From NCBI GenBank assembly GCA_022432975.1, contig CM039512.1, positions 43,747,124 to 43,811,123 on the forward strand: a stretch of DNA of 64,000 nt, written 5' to 3'. A program made the position numbers and the translations under genes. Under the pieces are notes generated by a model. It saw only the letters and a program-made list of their open reading frames with translations. It was not told the DNA's origin and made no database searches. The DNA comes from Begonia masoniana. Lineage: Eukaryota > Streptophyta > Magnoliopsida > Cucurbitales > Begoniaceae. Positions 22,894 to 33,699 of the stretch are shown in pieces; position 1 is the stretch's first letter, and each line of letters begins with the position of its first letter.

Positions 22894-24950
22894 TGTCACG
22901 ACTAGGAGACGGGCCTAACATAACGTCGGGTCGGGCGACCTGATCCTCATAGAAGACCCGATTACCCAGCCCAAAGATTGGTTCACAGTAGAAGACTTGA
23001 ACATTTAATCAAAAGTCATATCCATACAATAACTACAAATATAATAGTGCGATAAAAGAAATAGCACTTCAATAAGTTTCACAAATCCATATCCAAAACT
23101 AATAAACTACTAGAAGTCTAACTAAAGTTAAGTTATCACCAGAAATTCAACTAAGCACGCAAATGGAGAAAGAAATAAGTAAAACTATCAAGCTCCAGCT
23201 ACTCACTGTTCTTGTTCTTTCCTAGAAAGAGGAAGGTGTTGTTTGGGTGAGTGACTAACTCAATAGGAGTGCTATATTAAATACATGTAAAATTTCTTTT
23301 ATCTTTTCTTTCAAAACATGATGAGATAACAAAATGGTTTTCAAAACATCGTTATGTTGAAAACTCATTTTCACCATTTAAGAAAAACAGACTCCACGGG
23401 CCAACGATTAAGCATTAGGTAAAACATTTGTCGCGTACATAGACGACTATATGAAAATATGTCATTATCGTATATTTCACTTAAAAATCATCTCAGTGAA
23501 AAAGGAGGGTCACTCAAGGACCCCTCCAGCACAAAAACATAGAAATGCGACGACCAAAGTCCAACAACACCTCATGAGCCAAAAAGAAGAGTCAAGTAAC
23601 GTACGATCCGAAGATCAAGCTCCATCACCTAGGTTGTCGATGAACAATGGTCATCTACGAAGCAAGCCGTATGAGCGATAAAAAAAATAATACCCTATGT
23701 TTAAGGATTTGAAACACAAAGAGCACATCATCACTACTCTATTACCTATTTTGTGACATGCATATAAGACAACCTTCACGCGACAGAAGGTGTACTAGGA
23801 TGTCCTCCTGATACTTTGACATCGAGACCGTACAAAATATCACAAAGATTCATCCTCTATCACAACAGTAATAAAACTACACATAAATGGTAAACGTGTA
23901 AATCATACATAAAAGACTGACATGCTGGCAACCAGGCCCCGTCAGGTTTTCATGGTTGATAGCTCACCAAAATAGGGTTTTCTTAAAAACTATGCAATGT
24001 AGTGAAAATAATATAAAACCCGTACCTTTATGTCAAATGCTCTTTCTTCCAACTGGAGGCGCAACCTCAGCAACTGGCTCAAAGTGCTCAAAGTCATCTG
24101 AGCCAAACATAAAACCAAAGTTAAGATTATCCAACTTAACACTAAGGGGAGACACTAAAATTGATCCTAAATCTGGACTAAGAACTCAATCTTTAACATT
24201 ATAAATGACCGTGAACAAAACTTCCTCTAAAAATAAACTCTCCGGTCGACACTTATAAGTGGGGGTCAATCCACCGGTCGACACTTAGAACAATCAGGTT
24301 GGCAGTGGTAGACACTTCCTTTAAGCGGTCGACACTTCCCCTAAAATGTCGACACCCCAAACTCTCAGGTTTCAATCCATTTACCCTAGTGGTCGACACT
24401 TCTCTTGAAGTGTCGACACTTACAGCTCTTTGTTCCAAGCACAGGGTTTGAAGTGTTGACCAACCGTCCAAAGTAGTCGACACTTGGGCAATTTCCAATG
24501 ATGGGAAGTCGTGAAAAATGCCTTCCTTCATTGTTTCTCACTTCCAAATGATAAATAAACTTAAATAAAACCTTGGCCATCCCATAAGTCTAGAAACAAC
24601 TCTCGAATTCGAGTTTCCAAGCTCGAATCCAGTTCTCATAAAATCCAAATATTTAAACACAAAAAACAAAAAGAGAACAATTTACCTTCGAAGTCTTCCT
24701 TCACAAACATTGCTCCTTGAAGCCTTGCAAACATTTCGTAACTCTTGAAACGCGACGATTCACTCATCAAAACTTCACTCACTCCCTCTCCTCTCTCTTT
24801 GTGCCACGGCCAAGTGAGAAACCCAATAGGGTTTCGAAACCTATTTTAACAACTTCTGTTATTTGCATTATAGCCCCTCCACTTCTTAAATTTATAAATT
24901 ACACTCATATAAAATATTAAATAAAATCCTTAAAAATATCAATTTTTACA
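22894..24950 (-). mobile_element. Solo LTR-G copy (inverted)
   Basis: 2057 bp from TGTCACGACTAGG to CAATTTTTACA, flanked by AGAAC at 22889-22893 and 24951-24955. Copia-3 RT resumes right after it, so the boundaries are firm. It carries several GTCGACACTT units at 24244-24485, some with mutated copies. No PBS or pol is present. By analogy with other LTR ends it reads on the minus strand. Confidence 0.87.
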
Positions 24951-26005
24951 AGAACTCTTTGATTTGGATAACTCAAAGAATTTAGTTTGTAAGTTAAAAA
25001 AAAAATCCATCTCTGGGCTGTAATAAGCTTCTCGTCAATTGTATTACAGATTTCATCAAGTAGTCATCTCTTTTCGTTTTGAGGTGAATAAAGTTGAATA
25101 TTGTATATATTATAAGTTCAGTGGGAATAAAGTTATTTTTGAGATTTTATATGTTGATAACTTATTGTTGGCAAGCAATGGTATATGATGTTGCACAAAA
25201 TCTATAAATTTTAACAATGAAATTCTAGATGTAACACCTTGGCGACGCCTATTTTATATTAGAGATTCAAAATACCGATATCATTTTTGAGGTAACCTTG
25301 GATTGTCACAAAAGAATTGTATTGAGAAAATTCTTAAATTGTTTAGCATGCATGAATGTAAACCATGATATACCTTTGTGGCTAAAGGTGATAGAATTGA
25401 TCAGCGTCAATGTACAAAAAACTACTTTGACATTAAGAAGATGAAAAAGATTCATTATGCTTCGGTTGTGGGAAGTGTATGGTCAAATATTTGTGCCTCT
25501 AGATATTGCATATACAATTAACATGTTAGGGCAGATACTTGAGTAATACAAGATTATATCATTGAAAAACATCTAAAATGGTATTGAGATACCTACAAAG
25601 AATTAAAGTAAGATCACCTTAAGACCCTTGGATACAGTGATTTTTATTTTGCTGAATGCCATGATGATCTAAAGTTGACATCATTCAATGTTTTGATGTT
25701 AGTTAGGAGGAGCTATTTCTTAGAAAAGTGTGAAACAATTACTTACAATTTCCTCCACTATGGTTGCATAATTTATAGCATGATATGAGGCGTCTCATGA
25801 AGAATTATGACTAATGAACTTTTTCATAGGAATAAGGATTATGGAAGGTGTTGAAAGACCACTCAGGGTCTTATGTGACGATAAATCAGTTGTGATGTTT
25901 TCAATCAACAACAGAAATTTGTCAAAGTCTAAGTTTATAGACATTAAGTTATTGATTGAGAAGGAAAGGGTTAGAGTGGTAAGATATTCATAGATCACAT
26001 TATAA
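24951..26005 (+). pseudogene. Copia-3 RT end and RNase H (decayed)
   Basis: Continues the RT interrupted at 22893: DNSKNLVCKLKKKI near 24968-25010, then a mutated RT catalytic area with DILYVDN-like codons near 25145, and an RNase H tail near 25890-25990 (FSINNRNLSKSKFIDIK). Stops and shifts throughout. The frame breaks near 26005, where the H repeat starts. Confidence 0.83.
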
Positions 26006-27060
26006 CTTTCACAGCCCGTAAAGATCCCAAGACAGAAGTGGGAACGAAGGGACCTGAGAACAAACTTAGCTGCAAAACCCTTAACTTTAAATTCTTAAAT
26101 AACAAGAGAGACTTTAATTAGAATAAAAGTAAGGGCCCAAAGTAATCAAAGCTAACACATAAGTCCAACATGCACATCAAGCCAGCGTAATAATATAAGT
26201 CCAAACATAACAATTTATGCAAAATAAAATGACATTGTACAATGAAATATCTCAATAGAACAAAAAGAACTATAATGTCTCACCAATAACTATTTCAAAG
26301 AAATTAAAAAAAAAATCTAAAATATCGCCGAGCTCAATCATGCATCAATTGACCCAAGTCTCTCTCACTAAAACCTGAAAGGGTGGAGTGAGTCGACTAA
26401 AATCAACAGGAAAAAATTTATCCATTCAACATTTAATCTCATACCTCTAAATGGGCCTGCTAATAACCAAAGTCCAATTAATCTGAAAGTACAAGAAATC
26501 TGAAGGTATTCGATGTCTCAAGTCTTGATACCTAATTACAATAATTATGAAATCAATATTGAAATTCTACATACTAAATCTCCAGTTTCAAGCTTTAAAT
26601 GACTCAATAACGATTGACTAAGAAACCATTTCGGGTTCCAAGACAAGTACTGAAATGACCTCAGAATGATGGGGTCGAGAGTCCAAATCATACCCAAAAC
26701 AAGCTCTGAGTAGAGACCCAAAACTTACCAAGTGGCGGCCCAAACGAGTGTTGACCTGCAGCCAACAAGGTCTAGATTGCGCTTAGCACCTTCTGAAGCG
26801 CAACCAACGTCATCCTCTTTGACGCCGACTGCTGTTTCTCCATGATTTTTGGTTGCAAAAGCTTCTAAATCACTAACCCAAACTAGAACAATCCCAAAAC
26901 TTGATTTACGTACAAAATTGAGAAACTTCAGTCCCAAAATCTAAACTTTAATCGCAGATAAAAGCTATTTGACAGATCAAGGAGGAGATTTTTAGTTTCT
27001 TCATACTGCAATAAATTTAAGTTTCTACGGCTAGATTCACTGCATAACTATGCTGCAAAC
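26006..27060. repeat. H repeat, copy 1 (LTR-like remnant)
   Basis: Starts near CACAGCCCGTAAAG. Its first roughly 440 bp are similar to 39197-39620: CCCAAAGTAATCA..GCTA, CACATAAGTCCAACAT, AACTATAATGTCTCA and TCTCTCTCACTAAAAC occur in the same order. The start resembles the terminal part of an LTR in minus orientation, but no clear second end or TSD was found. The right border is uncertain. Confidence 0.55.
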
Positions 27061-27130
27061 GATTTAGGTTCTTCAAAAGAGTTTTCTCACATTAAAAAAG
27101 TTGTACTTTCATCAATTTTTTTTTATGAGA
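27060..27130. repeat. Short dispersed segment, copy 1
   Basis: About 70 bp similar to 55690-55765: AAGAGTTTTC, CACATTA, TTTTCATCAATTTTTTTTT and ATGAGAACAA in the same order. It is the left flank of Copia-2 and may be part of an older element shared by both loci. Confidence 0.6.
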
Positions 27131-27269
27131 ACAAAAACGAAGCAGAATAGTATTAAACAATTCCCATATTACAGAATACAACACACAGAAGAAAAACACA
27201 TTAAAATAACCATAAAAAGAAAACCACTTGCAACCGTTATAAACTGTTTCTAAAGCATTTATTTTAACA
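27131..27269 (-). repeat. Copia-2 3' LTR (truncated)
   Basis: Matches the right LTR from AGAATAGTATTAAACAATTC to TATTTTAACA with only a few changes, but lacks the terminal TGTTGGTATTTACG part. It joins a flank ending ATGAGAACAA. Confidence 0.88.
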
Positions 27270-27283
27270 CTCCTCCTTGCTTT
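27270..27283 (-). other. Copia-2 polypurine tract
   Basis: AAGCAAGGAGGAG on the minus strand directly beside the 3' LTR, the expected plus-strand primer. It overlaps the end of the coding frame. Confidence 0.82.
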
Positions 27284-28013
27284 AGAATCTGCAAACGTTG
27301 AGTTTTTCTCTCAGCAACTCGAACTTGTTCACAGGCAGTGGCTTTGTAAAAATATCTGCAACTTGATCTTCAGTTTTACAGTAGACAAGAACAATAGCTC
27401 CATCTTTTTGTACTTCACGTAAGAAAAATAACTTGATGTTGAAATGCTTAGTTTTTCCATGAAACACTGGATTGTTAGAGATTGCAATAGCAGCTTGATT
27501 ATCAACAAAAATCTCAGTACTTTCTTTTTGCTCCATATTGAGATCTTTTAAAATTTTCTTCAACCACAATGTTTGATTAACAGCAGCTGTTGCAACAATA
27601 AATTCTGCTTCAGCAGTGGATTGAGCGACAGTTTCTTGTTTCTTTGAGCTCCATGAGAAAATACCAGACCCAAATGTAAAACAATAACCTGAGGTGCTCT
27701 TCATATCATCAATCAAACCTCCCCAATCACTATCGGAAAAACCAGTCAGCTTAAACTCCTTGCTCCTTGTGAATTTAATGCCAAAATCACATGTTCCTTT
27801 CACGTATCTAAGCACCCTCTTTGCTGCCTTAAGATGTATTTCGCTTGCATAGTGCATAAATCGTGACAGAATACTTACAACATGCATAATATCAGGACGA
27901 GTTGCTGTGAGATACATTAAGCAACCAATTATGCTTCTAAAATATGTTTCATCAATCTTCTCTGTTCCATCGTCTGAGCAGAGCTTTTCCTTTTGGTTCA
28001 TTGGAGTACTCAT
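27282..28013 (-). pseudogene. Copia-2 RT end and RNase H
   Basis: A 243-residue open segment. RT thumb/connection blocks (IGCLMYLTATRPDI, VLRYVKGT) are followed by RNase H with FSDSDWGG, the SSKKQ..VAQSTAEAE block, FVDNQAAIAI and KHFNIK near residues 85-205, ending at ADIFTKPL. All expected catalytic acids appear present. It is separated from the RT core by a stop at 28014-28019. Confidence 0.93.
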
Positions 28014-28019
28014 TTCCTT

Positions 28020-29018
28020 TCATTCTTCAAATTTGAATTTCTTCAAAATTTCTTTGGCATATTTTTTCTGACAGATGAATACTTCATGTTCCTTCTGTTT
28101 AATTTCCATTCCAAGAAAGAAAGACATTAATCCAAGATCTGTCATTTCGAAAGCTTCCATCATCTCTTGTTTAAACTTCTCAACAAGATTGGTGTTGTTT
28201 CCAGTCACAAGCAAGTCATCCACATAAAGAGAGATGATAAGAATGTTGGCACCTTCATTCTTAATGTACAATGTTGATTCAGACAAGCTTTTAGCAAATC
28301 CCAACTTCTGCAAATGTTCATCAATCCTGCTATACCAAGCTCGTGGAGCTTGCTTCAAACCATATAGTGCCTTTTTAAGACGATAGACCTTGTTTTTTTC
28401 TTCTTCTTTTATATAGCCTTCCAGTTGCTCAACATAAATTTCTTCCTGTAAAAAACCATTTAAGAAAGCTGACTTGACATCTAATTGAAATACCTCCCAA
28501 TTCTTTTGTGCAGCTACAACAAGAAACAATCTAATAGTATCAAGTCTGGCTACCGGTGCGAAGGTGTCTGAGTAATCTACTCCAAAAATCTGAGCATAGC
28601 CTTTTACCACAAGTCTAGCCTTGTGCTTGTTAATAGAGCCATCAGAGTTAAGTTTGGTTCGATACACCCACTTGACTCCAATAATTTTTTTGTCTTGAGG
28701 TCGATCCACTAACTCCCATATATTGTTCCTTTCAATCATGAGTAGCTCCTCCTCCATTGCAGCTATCCAATTTTGATTCATCTTTGCATCTTTATAATCA
28801 GCAGGTTCACACACGACAATATTACATCTGTCATAAATATCAGATAGTGATCTTGTGCCTCTGATAGGAATCTGATCCACCGTGTCATCTTGCCAATCTC
28901 CAATGTTTTGCTCTTCAATCCCCAATTCAGATAACTTGAAGTTCGGCTCTTTTATGGTTGGATCTATCTTTTTTTTCTTCATCCCAGTTCCACTCTTCAT
29001 CTTCCATAAAATGCACAT
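28020..29018 (-). pseudogene. Copia-2 reverse transcriptase core
   Basis: 332 residues from the linker to the RT palm. Motifs in order: GVKWVYRTK, HKARLVVKGYAQ, FQLDVKSAFLNG, GLKQAPRAWY and the catalytic YVDDLLV. Length and spacing are normal for Copia RT. It overlaps the integrase segment (28927-29268) in another frame, so a frameshift lies in 28927-29018. Confidence 0.94.
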
Positions 29019-29529
29019 CTCTACTTACAATAATTTTTACAGTTTGTGGCTGAAAAATTTTGTAAGCTTTTGCAACCAAGCTGTAACCAATAAAGATGCC
29101 TGACACTGCTCTTTTATCAAGTTTATCTCTCTTGATTTGTGGAACATGAGTGAAACACAAACATCCAAATATTTTAAGAAAATTTAGCGATGGCTTATAA
29201 CCATACCATGCCTCAAAAGGAGTTTGATACTTCACTGCTTTTGTGAGAAGCCTATTTTGCAAATACACAGCAGTATTTACAGCTTCAGCCCAAAACTACT
29301 TCGGCAAATTCTTCTCGTGCAACATGCAGCGAGTCATTTCCATTATGAATCTGTTTCGTCGCTCACTTACTCCATTTTGTTGCGGAGTGTATGGAGCAGT
29401 TAGTTGATGTTGAATGCCTTCCTCTTCACAAAATTTATCAAACTCTTCAGAAGTGTACTCTTTGCCATTGTCAGATCTAAGAGTCTGAATTTTGAATCCA
29501 CTCTCATTTTCAACTCTGGCTTTAAATTT
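28927..29529 (-). pseudogene. Copia-2 integrase, C-terminal part
   Basis: The stretch 29529-29269 holds the second Asp and the Glu of the DDE core (LRSDNGKEY; PQQNGVSERRNR) and then a TAG near 29297. From 29268 the frame is open with TPFEAWYG, LKIFGCLCF and the SRDVHFMEDE block. Normal Copia integrase apart from the stop and the shift into RT. Confidence 0.88.
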
Positions 29530-29913
29530 TCAAAAAACTTGAGCCACCTCTGATTTGAATTTCAAAAAGAAAATCCAACACATGCGAGTGAAGTCATCAA
29601 TAAATGCAACATAATAGCAACTACCTTTTAGAGAAGGCGTTCTTTGAGGGCCTGCGATGTCAGTATGGATCAATTGCAATTTTCTTGTTGCCCGCCATGT
29701 GACCTTAGGAAATGATTTCCTACTTTGCTTTCCAAACTGGCATGCTTTGCAATTTGAAATTTTATCATCGAGTTCAGGAAGATCATTCACCATCTTCTTG
29801 GATTTCATTTGTAACAACCCTTGATGATGGTAGTGCCAAAGTCTCTTATGCCACACATCTGTAACATTTTTCTTCATTTGAAGAGCAGTTTGCTCCTCCT
29901 CTAGTGGATCCAA
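29530..29913 (-). pseudogene. Copia-2 GAG-pre-integrase and integrase start
   Basis: 127 residues with the HHCC-type zinc domain (WHKRLWHYHH, then CKACQFGKQ), HTDIAGP carrying the first catalytic Asp, and FIDDFTRMCW. Upstream it overlaps the end of the gag-protease frame by a few codons in a different frame, so one frameshift separates them. Confidence 0.9.
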
Positions 29914-31233
29914 ACAAAGCTTTTTCCTTTCATTTTTACTTTGAAAACATTTTTACCATCAGTATCCTTTATTAAGCAAAATTTGTCTTGAAACACAACT
30001 TGATAACCTTTTTCAATCAGTTGTCCGACACTTATAAAATTTTGATCAATTTTAGGAACGTACATCACATCAGCAAGGAACTTTGTACCTGAACAAGTTG
30101 AAATTGCAACAGTTCCCTTTCCTTCTACATTTATGTACTCGCCATTTCCAATTCGAACCTTTGATGTGTCTGAATTTTTTAATTCTCGAAACAGATCCTT
30201 GTCATGTGTCATGTGATTGGTGCAACCACTATCAATGAGCCAGCTATCACTTGATTCGATGCTCGAAAAACATGTAGCAACGAACAATTGATCTTCATCT
30301 TCTTGATCAGCAACTTTTGCATCTTCATCGTTTTGCTGATTTTTATTTTTACAAATAACAGCTTCATGTCCCAATTGATTGCATTTAGTGCATTTTGCAT
30401 CAGGTCTTCTCCAACATCTGAATGGAGGATGACCCTTCTTTCCACAGTGTCGACAAGGTGGAAACGATTTCTTTTGAAATTCATTTCCCTTTTTTTCATT
30501 TGCTGATTTTGAAGTTGCTCCACTTCCTTCAACATCTTTCTTCTTGTTTTTGTTCACAAATTTTTTATGCTTGACAAATAAAGCTCCTTCAACAGCACCA
30601 TCTTGTCTCATGGCTCTTCTTTTCTCCTGTGCTTGCAGTGCATGAAGAATTTCTGTAAGCGAAATCTGAGACAAATCCTTGGTATTTTCCAAGGCTGAAA
30701 TTGATGCTTCAAATTTTTCTGGCACTGTTACAAGAATTTTTTCAACAATTCTTGAATCAGTAAAAGTAGAACCGAGTAATCTAATACGATTTGCAATATT
30801 CAGCAATCGATCAGAATACTCTTTGATTGATTTTGATTCTTTCATTTTCTGCAACTCAAAGTCCCGAATTAAATTCAGAACTTTCATCCCTTTGATTCTT
30901 TCATTTCCCTCGTATTCCTTTTTGAGATAATCCCAAATCGCCTTTGCTGATTTTAGCGACATAATACGAGTAAAAATTGTAGAAGAAACTGCAGCAAATA
31001 AACATGCTTTTGCCTTTGATTTTTTTCGTCTTCTTTTCTTTCTGCGCTTTAATTTGTACCACGGTGGGATTGTTTGGAAGAACTGGAACTTCATAGTCTT
31101 CTTCCACTGCTTCCCAAAGATCCAAAGCCTCCAAATAAGTCTCCATTCGAACTGCCCAAATTTGGTAGTTCTCTCCATCAAACACTGGTGGAGCAATAGA
31201 GATTGAACTTGCTTCGGTTTCCATGAGTATCAA
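29901..31233 (-). pseudogene. Copia-2 gag and protease
   Basis: Gag starts at the ATG at 31233-31231 and has the Copia N-terminus (FDGENYQIWAVRM). A frameshift in an A-rich Lys stretch near 31030-31060 moves into the frame that runs to 29901. Near residues 265-310 of that frame are two CCHC knuckles (CRHCGKKGHPPFRC and CTKCNQLGHEAVIC), then the protease motif WLIDSGCTNHMT. Two knuckles instead of one is a notable trait. Function is blocked by the shift. Confidence 0.92.
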
Positions 31234-31261
31234 AAATTAACACAGGTCCCTTAAGAAGAAT

Positions 31262-31273
31262 GCTCTGATACCA
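31262..31273 (-). other. Copia-2 primer-binding site
   Basis: TGGTATCAGAGC on the minus strand, two bases from the LTR start at 31276. Initiator tRNA-Met type. Confidence 0.92.
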
Positions 31274-31275
31274 AT

Positions 31276-31480
31276 TGTTGGTATTTACGAAAGACAAAAG
31301 AAATAAATTGGAGAAGAAGAAGAGAAATTTTCTGAAGGATGAAAAAAACGATGTAGAATAGTATTAAACAATTCCCATGTTACAGAATACAACACACAGA
31401 AGAAAAACACATTAAAATAACCATAAAAAGAAAACCACTTGCAACTGTTATAAACTGTTTCTAAAGCATTTATTTTAACA
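31276..31480 (-). repeat. Copia-2 5' LTR
   Basis: 205 bp from TGTTGGTATTTACG to TATTTTAACA. Short LTR, very similar to the truncated copy at 27131-27269. Confidence 0.92.
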
Positions 31481-31500
31481 ATTTTTCCACTGAACTTAGA

Positions 31501-31773
31501 TCAAAGGTATCTCTCGGTTACAAAAAATTCTGATTTCACGGCCCAAAATTCTCTTAGGCGCTTACTCATTAGAAACATTATCTTGGATTGGAACTTGATC
31601 CAAGAAATAACACGGGACAACTCTGATATGCATTTCCACAACATAGAAGTATGGAAGATATTGTGAACATGAAGACCACCAAATGGGGAAATTTCAAGAC
31701 ACAATGTTGGCTCAGCTAGGGCTACTTGGCCGAGCAGGGCAGTGGCTTTGCACAGCCACCAATCAATCACCAC
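31501..31773 (-). pseudogene. Gypsy remnant, integrase C-terminus
   Basis: A 90-residue frame containing HVHNIFHTSMLWKC, which matches the block before the chromodomain in Gypsy-A, C and D, followed by a weak chromodomain-like tail. It may belong with 33069-33500, the block that should come just before it, with family-X sequence between. Confidence 0.6.
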
Positions 31774-31789
31774 TTAGATTTTGGGGCTG

Positions 31790-33060
31790 AAATTGAGATA
31801 TCTTGTTTTAGAGAGAGTTGATAAAATGTGGTCCAAATTTTGGGGGCGAAAGCAGGCGTGGAGTAAAATTTATGCTAGAAATGGTGAAGGGTGCTGAGAA
31901 CCTAGAATACTGTTCCAACTGAAATATGTCAACTTGAAAAATGCATAACTCTCTTGTTTAAAGTCGAACAGATTGCTTTTTCAGGCAAGATGACGTTGTA
32001 TAAGTACGAAATAAGTCCTCCAAAAATCTTGTGAAGATATGGCGTGATTAAAAAGTTATGTTCACTAGACCATAAGCTGTGTGGAAGAAAATAGATGCTA
32101 GCACAATTTGAGGTATGTCGGCTTCTTGTGAAAAGAAGCTTCAACACTTGATGCTTGAGAGTGAGGAGAAAGGTATAGCAATGAGAGATTCCAACAACAC
32201 TAACAAATGAATGAATCAAGAACACTCACTCACTCGGATATGACTCACTGTGGCACGAGAAGATGAACTCCAAGTTGAGAAGATAATCTTCAACACTTGA
32301 TGCTTGAGAGTGAGGAGAAAGGTATAGCAATGAGAGATTCCAACAACACTAACAAATGAATGAATCAAGAACACTCACTCACTCGGATATGACTCACTTT
32401 GGCACGAGAAGATGAACTCCAAGTTGAGAAGATAATCTTCAACAATGAAATTTGATTCAAAAGGATGTCAATAGCTGCTGGAGGCAGCTCCCAAAAGGAT
32501 GCTTAAAAATCTCCCAAAGAAGCTTAGTGTTTGAACCTTAAAAGTGCTTTACAAAAAGCATTGCCCAAATTGGAAAAAAGTAGGCGACTAACACTCTAAA
32601 GCCAATTCCACTTTTTTGCCCATTTGACAATGGCCTTGTCCCTTATCCCCCAACCAAAAAAGTAGCATCTTAACTACATATAATAAAGTACAAAAAAACA
32701 TATTCAAATGTCCCTACTATAAGTAAAACAAAAGAAAGTGCTAAAGCATCTTTTGAAAGAGGAATTGGGCTCGGGTTTGAGGCTTGATTGGAGGTTGAGC
32801 CCTTTGTCCATGCTTTCCTTTTCTTGGGCTTCTCCATGCCTCTTTGATGAGGATTCTTGTCCAGGTGTCCAAAGAAGGAAGTGATTTGGCCTCCTTTCTT
32901 GCTTCTCCTTCTCCATGTGTTGAATGTTGGATTGACATTTATCTTAGATTTCGTGCTAATGCTCCATGGATCTGAATTGCTTGGTTGCTCTTTGTGCTTC
33001 TAATATGCTCCTTCCCCTTTACAAGAAATGGAAAACCTACAAAATGAATAGAGAGGTTAA
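31790..33060. repeat. Family X dispersed repeat, copy 1
   Basis: Non-coding. It includes a perfect-looking 149-bp tandem duplication (32142-32290 and 32291-32439), then text shared with copies near 36240-37340 and 40000-40793 plus 53951-54470. Common landmarks are GATATGACTCACT, AGATGAACTCCAA, TTTGATTCAAAAKGAT.TCAATAG and the ...GCTTCTC.. CATGCC.. region. Class unknown. Confidence 0.55.
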
Positions 33061-33068
33061 AATATTCT

Positions 33069-33560
33069 TTAATGGGGATTCCATGAGTTGTGCCCGTGGC
33101 ACATCAAAACAAATTTCAATTGAGATGGTAAGTCCAATCGATAAGCTACTGGACCAATCAGCTCAATAATCTCAAATGGTTTAATATATCTGGGAGCTAA
33201 CTCACCCTTTAAACCGAAACAACTAATATCTCTGTTCGGTCTAGCTTTCAAAAATACAAAATCTTACGTCTTAAATTCAACCTATCTCCTCAGAAGGTTA
33301 GCAAAACTTTTATGTTGACACTAAACTATCCTCAAACATTTTTTAATTACCTGCACTTAATCAATTATTTCTAGAATTAAATTCGTCATGAGAGTAATCA
33401 GTCTCACATAACAATGATTTACATGGTCTCTTATATAAAGCTTCATAAGGTGAAAGTTTTATACTAGATGGTTTCTATTCTCATATATAAACTCAACCAA
33501 CACAAAAAGCCTCCCTCGACCATCACAGAAATCCATAATGCAAAATTGTAACATATCCTT
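33069..33560 (-). pseudogene. Gypsy remnant, integrase middle/C-terminal
   Basis: Decayed minus-strand Gypsy pol. KARPNRDISCFGLKGELAPRYIK-like residues near 33180-33250 match the integrase GPF block, followed by PVAYRLDLPSQL. Farther upstream, near 33420-33465, SPYEALYKRPCKSL matches the MAPYEALYGRKCRSPL block of the other Gypsy elements. Many stops. The sequence differs from A, C and D and so comes from another lineage. Confidence 0.78.
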
Positions 33561-33699
33561 GGGAGTATAGGTCAGCCGCTTAAACTATCCATCTATTTTT
33601 GAAAGATGTGTCACATTCAAATTCACTTTAGTGCTCTAAGCTCTAGGTAGACCTCTCAAAATTTTAAAGTAAATTGGGTCTCTGTCCAAACTATACTAG

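Larger units (their letters stand above)
27131..31480 (-). mobile_element. Copia-2 LTR retrotransposon
   Basis: Nearly complete Ty1/Copia element: 5' LTR 31276-31480, PBS 31262-31273, gag-pol 31233-27282, polypurine tract 27270-27283, 3' LTR 27131-27269. The 3' LTR is shorter because its left end is missing. Shared parts of the two LTRs are almost identical, so the element is fairly young. Because of the loss no TSD can be confirmed. Pol has a small number of breaks. Confidence 0.93.
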
